This document shows, one piece after another, positions 47,614 to 56,287 of a DNA stretch of 64,000 bases. Positions within the stretch are counted from its first letter, which is position 1. Every line of letters starts with the position of its first letter. The position numbers and the translations under genes are program-made. The notes beneath the pieces are model-generated. The model was not told where the DNA came from and did not search any database. It saw only the letters and a program-made list of their open reading frames with translations. The stretch lies in the NCBI RefSeq assembly GCF_004335015.1, contig NZ_RQRU01000006.1, positions 1-64,000 on the forward strand. The letters are read 5' to 3'. This DNA comes from Psychrobacter pygoscelis. GTDB lineage: Bacteria > Pseudomonadota > Gammaproteobacteria > Pseudomonadales > Moraxellaceae.

Positions 47614-48526
47614 TTTCAACATCCATAATTCGCTTTTCAAGACTAGCAATTAACTTGCCCTGTTTGACAATGACAGCATGCTGCAAAGCGACGATAGCAT
47701 TTAAGTTAATGCCCTCGGCAAGCGGAGTATCCAGCTCAACTGTCTCTGTGTTACCTTCGTCATCAGTGACAGTTTCAGTGTTGCGCCAAAGTGTAAAAGC
47801 GGGATCATATTCACCTAGTTTTTCAGCGCTGAACGAGTAGTAGTGCCAATTAGGATTGTCTGCGGGAGCGGTGGAGCGATAAACAATCGGTTTAACAGCT
47901 AGCGCTTTTTGATAAGCATCGTCATCAAGCTCAAGCTCTGCGATGATATTTTTATACCGCTCCGATGATGTTGAGCGTTGCAACTCACCTGTGCTTGTGA
48001 CAAAAACGTTTGGTGATGATGCGGTTGTTGTTTGATAAATACTCGTTGATTTTGAGTTGTAAAACTCTGTCCAACCGCCTGCCTCATCTGCATTCATTGT
48101 ACGCATCATCAAAAAAACTTTATTTGTAAAACGGGGTAATGCAATCTGACACCCACGTTTATCATCAATACGTGAGTTTATGTTTAAAAGTGCAAAATTA
48201 GTAGTAAGACCTGCCACTTTGGTGGGATTATCGACGCGATATGTTGAATCAACTGCGTATAGTCCATTATGCAGTTTGTTGCTTTGATTTATATCAAAAT
48301 CTGGATAATGTACTGTGTTAGGTATCTGATCATGTATTACACCTAATCCACTACTGCCCATCCCTAGTCCTGTTATTTCTATTACATTTTTATTCTCTGT
48401 ACCAACCAACCGACTCGCCGCATTACTCTGATCACTAAAATTAGACTTAACTTTAGACCTAAAAACATACTCATTATCGCCGGTACGACCATCGCCTAAG
48501 CCGGGGTCGGGTATTTGTACTGTCAT
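47600..48526 (-). CDS. Tail fibre/spike with C-terminal S74 intramolecular chaperone
   Basis: 308 residues. The N-terminal part (DPGLGDGRTGDNEYVFRSKV) is probably the attachment section and the middle is beta-rich. From about 210 the endosialidase-type chaperone domain begins: STSSERYKNIIAELELDD, then KPIVYRS, FSAEKLGEYDP and a C-terminal coiled coil (VALQHAVIVKQGKLIASLEK). Such domains drive trimer folding and cut themselves off at the Ser of the SxxRYK site. Its place between the M- and L-like genes is unusual, since lambda has none here. Confidence 0.85.
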   Translation of the reverse strand: MTVQIPDPGLGDGRTGDNEYVFRSKVKSNFSDQSNAASRLVGTENKNVIEITGLGMGSSGLGVIHDQIPNTVHYPDFDINQSNKLHNGLYAVDSTYRVDNPTKVAGLTTNFALLNINSRIDDKRGCQIALPRFTNKVFLMMRTMNADEAGGWTEFYNSKSTSIYQTTTASSPNVFVTSTGELQRSTSSERYKNIIAELELDDDAYQKALAVKPIVYRSTAPADNPNWHYYSFSAEKLGEYDPAFTLWRNTETVTDDEGNTETVELDTPLAEGINLNAIVALQHAVIVKQGKLIASLEKRIMDVENAIE

Positions 48527-48537
48527 ATCATTAATCC

Positions 48538-48873
48538 TTATACGCTAGTAAATTGTTCGAACTTAAGGGAGATTTGCCACATGTTGCCTTTGCGCTGAGA
48601 CGTCGAGTAGCCAGTGCAAATATATTGTTTGGTTTGGCCATGCGGATTGGTCCAAAGGAACGGTCGTGACCCAGCGTGCTCATCAAGAAATTGCTCGATA
48701 GGTTTGATCACCGTTTGGTAGTCTCCAGTCTTGTTGCCAGACCACGATTGTGATTTATTATTGATGCCGATAGTCGATAGCTGCGCGTAGCCATCGCCAA
48801 ACTGGGTACGATTGACTCTAAACTGGGTCTCTTTACTGGGACCCATGTTCATTCGCCAGTTAAATGTCTTCAT
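48538..48873 (-). CDS. Minor tail protein (lambda M-like)
   Basis: 111 residues. FNWRMNMGPSKETQFRVNRT and FGDGYAQLSTIGIN fit the M-like minor tail family; FLWTNPHGQTKQYICTG and a C-terminal KFEQF close it. Joins tape measure and tail tip. Confidence 0.87.
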   Translation of the reverse strand: MKTFNWRMNMGPSKETQFRVNRTQFGDGYAQLSTIGINNKSQSWSGNKTGDYQTVIKPIEQFLDEHAGSRPFLWTNPHGQTKQYICTGYSTSQRKGNMWQISLKFEQFTSV

Positions 48874-48887
48874 TTATTTTTCCCATT

Positions 48888-48910
48888 AAAAAACCCAGCG
48901 CAGGGCTGGG
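48888..48910 (-). terminator. Terminator-like hairpin between tape measure and M
   Basis: CCCAGC (48894-48899) pairs with GCTGGG (48905-48910), and six T follow leftward. Ends 15 bp before the M start. Confidence 0.7.
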
Positions 48911-48931
48911 ATAGATGGTTGGGTTAGTGGT

Positions 48932-51900
48932 TTAGCGCATCCGCCGATAAATTTCACCGCCAGGGCTGAGCTCTTTGATGATCTGTTTCTGCGCGACGGC
49001 AGCAATGACATTGCCCATCTCTGCGCCCATTTTATTTTGAGACTCAATGGATGTGCCGCCGCTGGCATTAACCGTTACTGAGACGTTAACGTTGATGTTA
49101 GGACTATCATTACTACTCTTCGGGTTATCCAAAAACTTACTTAAGCGTTCGTTTTCACGGCGCTTGATGACCGCTTCACCTTGGTCAAGTAAGTAAGTGC
49201 CTTCGCGAGGTACATAATCCAAGCCGCTGTGGGCTTGGCCAATGATGGCAGGTTGGCGAATCTCTTGTATGCTTTTGACAATATCTGCTGTGGCGGCAGC
49301 AACACTAGCGATAGCTCCTAGATTCATTGGGAATGGTTGTGCTGCAGCCAGAGCTATACCTGTCTTTATCGCCATAATACTGCGTGCTATAGCCATCGAT
49401 TTTTCCATGACAAACATAGCGCGATAAGCTTTAGACTGTTGTCCAAAGAAGCCGCCAGTGATTGCGGCCAAGCTACCGAACATATTTTCGGCGGATTGGA
49501 TACGCTCTATCTGTAGCGCTCTTTGAGCTTCTTCTAGATCTTGGGCAATCTTTAAGCGTTTGTCAGCGTACTCAGTTTCGAGTTTTAAGAGTCGATCTTG
49601 ATACTCTACTTCAGCAATTAATCCTGCATCTCGTAATGCATCTAACGTCTTATAGATAGCAGAGTATTCAGCTGCGGCCTTTGATGCTATCTGGTTGATA
49701 CCAATGATGTCGCTTTCCGCTTTGCTACCGACTGACTGATATGCAGACTCATATTTGCTAAGAGATAAGCTGTTTAATATTTGGTTGCGAGGTTGGTTGA
49801 CATCAACGCCAAGTTTATCCATCTCATCCAAGACAGTAAGCTGCTCGCGTAGCGCATCAAGACGCTTCTCATCTTCTGAGCGCAGATTTTGCCTGATTTC
49901 TAGATAAGCTGTCTCTGTAGCCAGTTGGCGTTTAAACGCTGCAACTTCATCAAGTTTTTTCTCGATTAAATCAAACTCTTTTTGATAGCCGTTATCAGCT
50001 AATGCTTGATATTCTTTTAGTACATCTAGCTTTTCATGATCAGCTTCCAAGAATTGCTTATGTAGTTGTGACTGTTCATACAATAAGGCACTCTGTTTGA
50101 CTAAATCATCTGTTTGCTCTTTATGATATAGATCAAACTTGGATTGATCGGCACGCGCCGCCAAGTGTTTAAGATTCTCTTTTAAAGTGTCATTCAATTG
50201 AGACATGCTGTTGCTAGCATCATTTAAATCATAAACCCATTGCGCCAGAGTTGAGTTGCTCCCTGCTAAAGCGAAATCTTTATCCATATCTATAGCGATA
50301 GATCTAAATTTATCTGCCAATCGATATTGATCTAATTCTGCCGCTGCTTCGCGCAAATTGTCTTTCATGATTTTTGGTAAGTCTTTAAACTTACCGTTTA
50401 TATTTTCTATTTCAAACTGGATTTTATACAGTTCAGTAGTAAACGGCGGTGTTAACTCATACATTTCACGCTCGATACCCGCTATGTAATCATAATAGCT
50501 GTCTATCAAGCTTTTCATATCATTAGCACTATCTTTTGCCTTCTTACCCATACCTTTAATAGCTTTGCCCGACTTATCGGCTGCTTTACCTGCATCTTCT
50601 GCGGACTGTGCTGCTGTATCGTTTGCTATAGCTAAGTCATCTAAGCTATATGTTGTCTTAACTGCGGCGTTTTTTTGGCGGTTAAATTGATTAACCACTC
50701 CATCTGTGTAATCCCGTAGTCCAGTTAATTGGTTTTTGGCTTTTTCACCCTGCCAATCCCAACCGAACCCAGCGTCTTCATACGAGAGGCGTCCGAAGTT
50801 GGCATTACCAAGTTTACCTATTTCACTAAACTTGGTACCGCCAAACAGCTCAGATGCGGCGCTTGCACCCTTAATTAATAAATTAACACCGCCTATGACG
50901 AAGTTGATGCGACTGACAATGCCGTTTGTCATACCCTCAAAAATACTAATAGCTGTGTTGCCAACACCTTTAAATACATTTTTGACAGCGACACCCATGG
51001 ATTTAGTGTTTTGCCATGTCAACTTTGTAAAAGTTAGTGCTGCAGTACCCATATCATCAAACACAGACGCTGCTACTTGTATCAATCCAACAAAGCCGCC
51101 CTGTGTACCAGCGAATAAGCTTGAGAAATAATTACCAGCCGTGCTGGTGGCGCTATCTGATCCAGATACTAGGCTTCCGAGGAAGTTGCTGGCTGAATCC
51201 CACATCATGCCAAAGCCTTGTACTGCAGCGCTTGCAAGGTCTGACATAATTAGCGCCGTTACGCCAAGCGCATCGCCTAAGCTTTCCATCGCCCCAGTTA
51301 AGCCCTCTGTACCAACGACGATGGTTGCCAATACGCCAGCCATAAACATAATTGGGTGACGGTTAATAATAGTACCAAGTGACTTTAACGCTGTGCCCGC
51401 GCCCATTGCGCCACGTCCAACTAACACAACGGACGCCGCGCCTGCTTTACTGGCAGCGCTTAAGCTGAGCATAGACCTAGCTGCAGTCATGGCAGCGACG
51501 CTTTTTGCACGTAGTCCAGATATGGTTGCGGGAAAGGTGCGGATAAAAGCAAGCGAGGCTTGGGTTGCACTGACAATAGCAGTGCGATATCTGTGCATGG
51601 CAAGTTGCGCTGGGGTCGTCCCATTGACGATGGCCATTAAGCTGGCAGCAAGTCGTGCGGTGCTAGTAGCATTGGCCGTGGCCGCAGCAGCATTACTCAC
51701 AAATGCTTTCGTAGCCGCGGCGCCATGCACGACGACCGACGCCAAAGCGGTGCGGTTGAGATAAACAAAAGCGCCTGCGGTAGTCAGTACAGCACCGGGT
51801 AATATATCTGTTAGCAAACCGGAGTCGATGAATTGGTTAAGCGTATCAAGTGCGGTAATACCAACACGTACGCTGTCTGCTAAAGTTTGACCAATGCTTG

Positions 51901-52633
51901 AGTCTTTTAACAGCTCTACTTTTTGGCTGATATTGAGTAGCAAGTTATTATAACTATCTCCCAGATTCGATATCGCACCATCGAGCGTACTCATACGCTC
52001 CGCCATAGCGCCAGCAAAGTTTGTTTTGCCAAGATCAATAAGGTACTGCTCAATCTCACTAGCGTTTTTACCGATCGTAGTTGTGACGTTCTGGAACGTG
52101 AAAGCGACTTTATTGCCCTCAGATTTCGCTTTGATACCAAATTCTTTTAAGCGTTCAAATTCGCCAGTGGCTGCGTCAGCTACGGCTTCGATCATTTGCG
52201 ACAGGTCTTTGCCCATCGCTGACGCCGTATCGCCAAACGACATCATGGCTTGCTCTGATGGATGCAAGCCAAGGTTTACTAGCTGGCTAAAGCCCTCGAC
52301 ACTTTGCGATAAGCTGTAGGGAGTTTTGGTCGCAAAATCTTGTAGCGCGCTAAATGCTTTACTAGCGTTATCCATGCCGCCAGTCGCAGTGATGAGCTGT
52401 GCATTAAGTGTGTCAAACTCCCGCTGCACGGGTACAAGCTGTGAGACTAGCCCGCCAACCAAACCAGCCACACCGCCAAAACCAATGGCAAGATTCTTTT
52501 TCAGTGACTTGCTGGCTGATTCGATACTCATCAGCTCTTTCTTTGTATCGTCACTGGCTCGTCTAATATCACGACGATAGTTAGCTGTATTAGCATGTAG
52601 CAAAATATCGAGACGGGATAATACTTTTGCCAT
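48932..52633 (-). CDS. Tail length tape measure protein
   Basis: 1233 residues. The N-terminal tape-measure domain (DTLNAQLITATGGMDNASKA, TPYSLSQSVEGFSQLVNLGL) is followed by hydrophobic Ala/Gly segments (about 280-480) that likely insert in the host membrane, then long coiled coils (about 740-1090). It sets tail length and guides DNA entry. Largest gene of the tail module except J. Confidence 0.93.
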   Translation of the reverse strand: MAKVLSRLDILLHANTANYRRDIRRASDDTKKELMSIESASKSLKKNLAIGFGGVAGLVGGLVSQLVPVQREFDTLNAQLITATGGMDNASKAFSALQDFATKTPYSLSQSVEGFSQLVNLGLHPSEQAMMSFGDTASAMGKDLSQMIEAVADAATGEFERLKEFGIKAKSEGNKVAFTFQNVTTTIGKNASEIEQYLIDLGKTNFAGAMAERMSTLDGAISNLGDSYNNLLLNISQKVELLKDSSIGQTLADSVRVGITALDTLNQFIDSGLLTDILPGAVLTTAGAFVYLNRTALASVVVHGAAATKAFVSNAAAATANATSTARLAASLMAIVNGTTPAQLAMHRYRTAIVSATQASLAFIRTFPATISGLRAKSVAAMTAARSMLSLSAASKAGAASVVLVGRGAMGAGTALKSLGTIINRHPIMFMAGVLATIVVGTEGLTGAMESLGDALGVTALIMSDLASAAVQGFGMMWDSASNFLGSLVSGSDSATSTAGNYFSSLFAGTQGGFVGLIQVAASVFDDMGTAALTFTKLTWQNTKSMGVAVKNVFKGVGNTAISIFEGMTNGIVSRINFVIGGVNLLIKGASAASELFGGTKFSEIGKLGNANFGRLSYEDAGFGWDWQGEKAKNQLTGLRDYTDGVVNQFNRQKNAAVKTTYSLDDLAIANDTAAQSAEDAGKAADKSGKAIKGMGKKAKDSANDMKSLIDSYYDYIAGIEREMYELTPPFTTELYKIQFEIENINGKFKDLPKIMKDNLREAAAELDQYRLADKFRSIAIDMDKDFALAGSNSTLAQWVYDLNDASNSMSQLNDTLKENLKHLAARADQSKFDLYHKEQTDDLVKQSALLYEQSQLHKQFLEADHEKLDVLKEYQALADNGYQKEFDLIEKKLDEVAAFKRQLATETAYLEIRQNLRSEDEKRLDALREQLTVLDEMDKLGVDVNQPRNQILNSLSLSKYESAYQSVGSKAESDIIGINQIASKAAAEYSAIYKTLDALRDAGLIAEVEYQDRLLKLETEYADKRLKIAQDLEEAQRALQIERIQSAENMFGSLAAITGGFFGQQSKAYRAMFVMEKSMAIARSIMAIKTGIALAAAQPFPMNLGAIASVAAATADIVKSIQEIRQPAIIGQAHSGLDYVPREGTYLLDQGEAVIKRRENERLSKFLDNPKSSNDSPNINVNVSVTVNASGGTSIESQNKMGAEMGNVIAAVAQKQIIKELSPGGEIYRRMR

Positions 52634-52663
52634 GCTACAGTTCCTTATTTTATTCTGGGCATT

Positions 52664-52691
52664 AAAAAACCCCAGTCATCACTGACTGAGG
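52664..52691 (-). terminator. Terminator-like hairpin before the tape measure gene
   Basis: CAGTCA pairs with TGACTG around TCAC, with flanking GG/CC pairs, and a run of six T leftward (52664-52669). 31 bp before the tape measure start. Confidence 0.6.
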
Positions 52692-52711
52692 CTCTTATTT
52701 ATTCGTAAAAT

Positions 52712-53131
52712 TTATTCGTAAATTGTCACGAGTCTGCCATTTTTAAAAACAAGCATTTTAGACACATCATAATGCCATATCTCTATAACGCCATAAGCGT
52801 CCGTAGTTTTGCTGACACTTGAAGGTATGCCCCAAGTAGTATGTGCTTCTACCTGTGCTTTGGTCATGCCTATTTTGACATTTGGTGAGCGATCTAAGGG
52901 TGAATCAAAAAGCTCAGGCGCATAGTGTAAAGGCACTTTTCTAGAAAACTTGTCAAAGTTATTTTGTGGCTGTTCATTAGTCAAAACCACTTCACCGTCT
53001 TCATTCTTTTTTATGTACATGCCTGTATTATGAGCTTTATTACTTAGCTCATCGATGGCATTTTGAATGTCATCATCTGCATATGTATGGCAAGTGGCTA
53101 TCAAACATCCTATTACTAAAAATCTTTTCAT
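52712..53131 (-). CDS. Secreted protein of unknown function inside the tail module
   Basis: 139 residues from the ATG at 53131 (GGGGGATGTT before it); an upstream in-frame start at 53155 would put eight residues before the signal peptide. Signal about 1-18 (FLVIGCLIATCHTYA). The C-terminal ~55 residues (NVKIGMTKAQVEAHTTWGIP, GVIEIWHYD, LVFKNGRLVTIYE) look like the small BamE/SmpA-like or DUF2845 fold. It is not a tail part in known lambda-like phages. A lysogenic-conversion or exclusion role is possible but unproven. Confidence 0.7.
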   Translation of the reverse strand: MKRFLVIGCLIATCHTYADDDIQNAIDELSNKAHNTGMYIKKNEDGEVVLTNEQPQNNFDKFSRKVPLHYAPELFDSPLDRSPNVKIGMTKAQVEAHTTWGIPSSVSKTTDAYGVIEIWHYDVSKMLVFKNGRLVTIYE

Positions 53132-53140
53132 AACATCCCC

Positions 53141-53175
53141 CGCTATAAGTAGCAATCAAGTTACTACTTATAGCG
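53141..53175. repeat. 12-bp perfect inverted repeat at the end of the G-T gene
   Basis: CGCTATAAGTAG pairs with CTACTTATAGCG around 11 bases. It spans the stop codon of the frameshift product and sits just before the secreted-protein gene; no T-run. Confidence 0.7.
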
Positions 53176-53509
53176 ACGGCTTGTCAAACATCGCCTGCAA
53201 GCGCTCAGTTTGCAAGCGTAACTGTTCTATCTGTTGTCGTTTTTCATATTCGGCCCGTTGCTCATCAGTCATCGGATTTGGATCGATTGGTAAGAAGTCA
53301 CTGATTTTCTTTTCATCATCTCTATATTTTGCATAGAGCAGATGCGCGGTCTGTATGTCTTGTCTGTAGCCGCCAATTGGGTCGAATCTATCATAAGCCA
53401 TCCACTCATATAGCTCGCTAGCAGACAGCTTGGCAGACAGTTCGCCGACTGTCATGCCAAGATGCGCGGCGAGCTTAAATAAAAATCTACGAGTTGGACG
53501 GCTTAAGAG
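53168..53509 (-). CDS. Tail assembly chaperone extension (T part of G-T), made by -1 frameshift
   Basis: 113 residues joined after residue 118 of the G-like protein, giving a 231-residue fusion. The frame opens at the slip site and reads LLSRPTRRFLFKLAAHLG before the first internal ATG (MTVGELSAKLSASELYEWMA). The lack of any stop between slip site and ATG, and the family match to gpT/DUF4035-type proteins, support the fusion. The extension recruits the tail tube subunit to the tape measure. An independent start at 53455 has no evident ribosome site. Confidence 0.85.
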   Translation of the reverse strand, partial: LLSRPTRRFLFKLAAHLGMTVGELSAKLSASELYEWMAYDRFDPIGGYRQDIQTAHLLYAKYRDDEKKISDFLPIDPNPMTDEQRAEYEKRQQIEQLRLQTERLQAMFDKPSL

Positions 53510-53862
53510 TTTTTTCCTGCTTTATCTACTGCATCAGTAGAGATGCCGTTGATTTCATTGCTCTTGTTAAACACTTTAGAGACTATCTTGGCGGGTAGCT
53601 GCTTCACTTGCTCAATGTCATCTTCAGCAAATAGTAAGTTACCCTCAGCATCGCAAACGCTATGGACAAATACGGTGGCACGAATGCCATTCTTGTCCCT
53701 CTGCTCACCAAAAGCAGTCTCTAATGCTTCTCGCTCTCCAGCGGTATGCGGTTTAATATAGACATCACCGCCTAGCTCTGGAATTGATAATAGCTCAGGA
53801 GTCATTGCAGTACTGATAGCAGATAAAATATTCGCTTTACTTAACATGGTTGATTTAGCCAT
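53503..53862 (-). CDS. Tail assembly chaperone (G-like)
   Basis: 119 residues, ending DAVDKAGKNS. The start is ATG in AAAATGGCTAAATC. As in lambda G, it would bind the tape measure during tail assembly. It lies between the tail tube gene and the tape measure and ends at a canonical slippery site, so a fraction of ribosomes make the longer G-T fusion. Confidence 0.87.
   Translation of the reverse strand: MAKSTMLSKANILSAISTAMTPELLSIPELGGDVYIKPHTAGEREALETAFGEQRDKNGIRATVFVHSVCDAEGNLLFAEDDIEQVKQLPAKIVSKVFNKSNEINGISTDAVDKAGKNS
53509..53515 (-). promoter_or_regulatory. Slippery heptamer A AAA AAC for -1 frameshifting
   Basis: In the zero frame the codons are GGA AAA AAC TCT TAA. The heptamer has the XXXYYYZ form, two codons before the G stop. 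After slipping, CTC TTA AGC continues open into the T frame. Confidence 0.9.
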
Positions 53863-53885
53863 TTTTCTTTGCCTTAAATAGTTAA

Positions 53886-53906
53886 GCCCGCATTAAGCAA
53901 GCGGGC
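53886..53906 (-). terminator. Hairpin between tail tube and G genes
   Basis: GCCCGC pairs with GCGGGC around nine bases; only a few T follow. Weak terminator or processing stem. Confidence 0.5.
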
Positions 53907-53949
53907 ATTGGGTTGATTTTAGAATGGGTTTAGTTAGAAATACTTTGAC

Positions 53950-54378
53950 TTAGGGAGTAAGGGACTTGCTTGGTTCGCTAGTAATAGTGATTGTGCCGCT
54001 CATACGGATTTTCTTTTTGTTGTCATCTGCACTCGGTGTGAGCTTACTGACCATGCCCTTAAACTCACGGCTCAAGCCAGATGCTTCAACAAATTTTAAC
54101 TGCCAAGTTAGCTCCGTACCGTCATCAAAAGCAGTTTGGATTACAGTGTGCTGAGCATCGGTTGGATCAAGTACATACTCAAACTCAATCTCACTATCTT
54201 CTGTAAAGTCAACGACAGCTTTGACGGTGCGACGGTCATCTGTAGCGGTGACATCATCAAGTGTTTTTTCTTGCGTCAGTGGGTCACACTTCTGTAGATG
54301 CTTTACTTTATTAAACACTGAACCGTCAGTACTGACGAAAAGTTGATAAAAGCTATCGACTAGATTTTCTACTGCCAT
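53950..54378 (-). CDS. Major tail (tube) protein
   Basis: 142 residues behind AGGAGTACACA. ENLVDSFYQLFVSTDGSVF, DRRTVKAVVDFTEDSEIEFE and LKFVEASGLSREFKGMVS suit a tail-tube beta-sandwich subunit. Its position between the tail terminator and chaperone G is diagnostic. Confidence 0.85.
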   Translation of the reverse strand: MAVENLVDSFYQLFVSTDGSVFNKVKHLQKCDPLTQEKTLDDVTATDDRRTVKAVVDFTEDSEIEFEYVLDPTDAQHTVIQTAFDDGTELTWQLKFVEASGLSREFKGMVSKLTPSADDNKKKIRMSGTITITSEPSKSLTP

Positions 54379-54397
54379 TGTGTACTCCTAGGTTTAA

Positions 54398-54760
54398 TTA
54401 CTCGGTTGGGGTGGTTTGCCAAAATTCATATTCTATTAACTGGCGGTAAAGTCCTGACTCTGTATCGCGCGAGCCAGTTTTACCGCCATATACAGAGGGT
54501 TTAATATTGCTGTTAATAGCATTAATAACTTTATTGGCTAATAATATGCTCTCGTATTTATCATCGTGCCAGACGTCTATTTGCATCCGCACCCACTCGT
54601 GGCCGGTGAAGCCGTCTAGTGTGTTTTCTGGTACGGTGCTGACGTCGGTGTATGTGATATAAGGCAGGGTGCTGTCGTCGTGTTCGGTTGCAACGTCTGC
54701 ATAGACGCGATTGCTGACCAGTGAGTTTAAGATGGCTTCTAGCTGTACGGCAGCGATCAT
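54398..54760 (-). CDS. Tail terminator / DUF3168-type protein
   Basis: 120 residues. LEAILNSLVSNRVYADVA, LPYITYTDVSTVPENTLDG and VRMQIDVWHDDKYE match the DUF3168 (gp17/U-like) family that caps the tail at the head side. Confidence 0.82.
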   Translation of the reverse strand: MIAAVQLEAILNSLVSNRVYADVATEHDDSTLPYITYTDVSTVPENTLDGFTGHEWVRMQIDVWHDDKYESILLANKVINAINSNIKPSVYGGKTGSRDTESGLYRQLIEYEFWQTTPTE

Positions 54761-54765
54761 TAGCG

Positions 54766-55254
54766 TTATCCATTTGTCGTATATTTATCGATATTTTTAG
54801 CGAGCTTGTCGCTAAATCGCTCAATCATCAGATCAACATTGTGGTCAAAAGCGGGTCGCAGATAAGGAGTGGCGGGCTGCTTGACACTGCCGTACTCGGG
54901 GATGTGCCAGTAATTTGGAAACTCTTTTTGCTTAGTGCCCTTGCCGACATAGACGCCCATTACTGCACCTTGAGCAAATTCGCCAATGTGCTCGGATTTT
55001 GGGAGGCGCTTTTTACGGATAGCAGATGATAAAAGCCCCGGTTGCACTAACACTTTTTGACCACCTTTTTTAGTCATGGTGTGCGGTTCAGGTGCGACCA
55101 GCGCTCTTTGCTTTGCCTCCTTAACCACCGGCGTCAATGCGACATTAAGTGCGCTAAATAGCGCCTTACCTGCCAATTCGTTATCAAGTTCAGCGAGCTT
55201 GGCATCAAGCTCATTGAGCCCGTTGATCTCAATGCTGCCCCAATCATCGCTCAT
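54766..55254 (-). CDS. HK97 gp10-family neck/tail completion protein
   Basis: 162 residues. GLNELDAKLAELDNELAGKA, VVKEAKQRALVAPEPHT and the C-terminal basic FSDKLAKNIDKY fit the gp10 family (head-tail joining). The start overlaps the next upstream gene by four bases; 5 bp to the tail terminator gene. Confidence 0.85.
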   Translation of the reverse strand: MSDDWGSIEINGLNELDAKLAELDNELAGKALFSALNVALTPVVKEAKQRALVAPEPHTMTKKGGQKVLVQPGLLSSAIRKKRLPKSEHIGEFAQGAVMGVYVGKGTKQKEFPNYWHIPEYGSVKQPATPYLRPAFDHNVDLMIERFSDKLAKNIDKYTTNG

Positions 55255-55583
55255 CTCGTACTCTTTAACATCAAAGTAATATATTCACGGCCGCTGTTGT
55301 CATCGGGTAGCGGATCGCCATCGATGTCATACATCAGTCCCATGTACTCCACGCGCATTTTGCTAGTGATGTCAGTGCGATAGCGCAGCTTACAGCGAGC
55401 GCGGATCTGACTATCCGCCGCCTTGGCATTGATTACGTCTTTAACTGACAGCGGCGTAAACTCCGCCCATAGTGTAAGTGCATGCTCCCATGTGGGCTTT
55501 GATCCACTGTTCAGTGGACCTGATTTGGTAACAGGTTTATATATTTTGACGCGATGGCGTAGCTTGCCAGCCTTGACTGCCAT
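55251..55583 (-). CDS. Head closure (head-tail stopper) protein
   Basis: 110 residues. AGKLRHRVKIYKPVTKSG, EFTPLSVKDVINAKA and RIEYMG-like RVEYMGLMYDIDGDP match the SPP1 gp16/HK97 gp7-type stopper family. Lies between connector and gp10-like genes. Confidence 0.85.
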   Translation of the reverse strand: MAVKAGKLRHRVKIYKPVTKSGPLNSGSKPTWEHALTLWAEFTPLSVKDVINAKAADSQIRARCKLRYRTDITSKMRVEYMGLMYDIDGDPLPDDNSGREYITLMLKSTR

Positions 55584-55585
55584 TT

Positions 55586-55903
55586 TTAAACCCCCATGCG
55601 ACGATATGGTTGGAGTAAAGCTTGTACTGCCAATGGCACTTCAGCTGTTATCGTTCCAATCACAACAGCTTCACGATTGGCATACCAGTGTCCAATTAGC
55701 AACAAGCAAGCTTGGTCTATAGAGGCGTTATCGATAATGCCGTCCGTGTCATCACTTGGTACCGCAGTATCATAGATAGTCCGATCTAGCCAAGCTTGGC
55801 AATAACTACGAGCAGCACGTATATAACCCTCAAGCAAGGCATCTTCTTCGTGTTCATCTTGCTCGATTCGGCATTGGTATTTGGCTTGCTCAAGAGTAAT
55901 CAT
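55586..55903 (-). CDS. Head-tail connector (gp6-like adaptor)
   Basis: 105 residues, helical. ITLEQAKYQCRIEQDEHEED, AARSYCQAWLDRTIYD and the C-terminal LLQPYRRMGV are typical of phage gp6-like adaptor proteins (DnaT-type helical) that dock on the portal ring. Confidence 0.85.
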   Translation of the reverse strand: MITLEQAKYQCRIEQDEHEEDALLEGYIRAARSYCQAWLDRTIYDTAVPSDDTDGIIDNASIDQACLLLIGHWYANREAVVIGTITAEVPLAVQALLQPYRRMGV

Positions 55904-55917
55904 GGTTAACCTTTGTT

Positions 55918-56211
55918 TTAAGACTGGTTAATCGACTTGGCCAAATCTTTCAGATCATCGACTCTAGAGCTCGATTTAAATTCAACGCCTCGCTCAGTTA
56001 AATACTGTTTAAGCTCTGGACCAGTCATGTCGTCAATATCAGCTACATCACTAGCCTTAGCTTCAACGTCACTGGCGTCTAATGCATCAACTTCTTCGGC
56101 GTAGCCTTTTGCGATCAGGTCACGCCCTTCGCTTTTTGTTGCTTCGGCCGTGTGGCCTTCCATAATAGTTTTATTACCGACCATGACGTCGGTAAGTGTG
56201 CGTACAAACAT
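55918..56211 (-). CDS. Small head protein with SAP/Rho-N-like C-terminus
   Basis: 97 residues from the ATG at 56211 (TATGGAGATAACATC before it); a longer frame from 56274 covers a hairpin and is unlikely. The N-terminal part (FVRTLTDVMVGNKTIMEGH) is short and beta-like. The C-terminus (MTGPELKQYLTERGVEFKSS, RVDDLKDLAKSI) resembles a SAP/Rho-N three-helix motif that can bind nucleic acid. Probably head-associated. Confidence 0.72.
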   Translation of the reverse strand: MFVRTLTDVMVGNKTIMEGHTAEATKSEGRDLIAKGYAEEVDALDASDVEAKASDVADIDDMTGPELKQYLTERGVEFKSSSRVDDLKDLAKSINQS

Positions 56212-56225
56212 GATGTTATCTCCAT

Positions 56226-56254
56226 AAAAAAGACAGCTGCTAATAGCTGTCTTT
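56226..56254 (-). terminator. Terminator-like hairpin after the capsid gene
   Basis: AAAGACAGCT (56229-56238) pairs perfectly with AGCTGTCTTT (56245-56254), and a T-run follows leftward. 15 bp before the next start. Confidence 0.75.
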
Positions 56255-56287
56255 CTTGATTGTTTTGATACCACTGACCATTGATGA

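Noticed and set aside
51393..51764. Alanine-rich plus-strand frame inside the tape measure gene
   Set aside because: Antisense shadow of Ala/Gly-rich coding sequence with no start signal.
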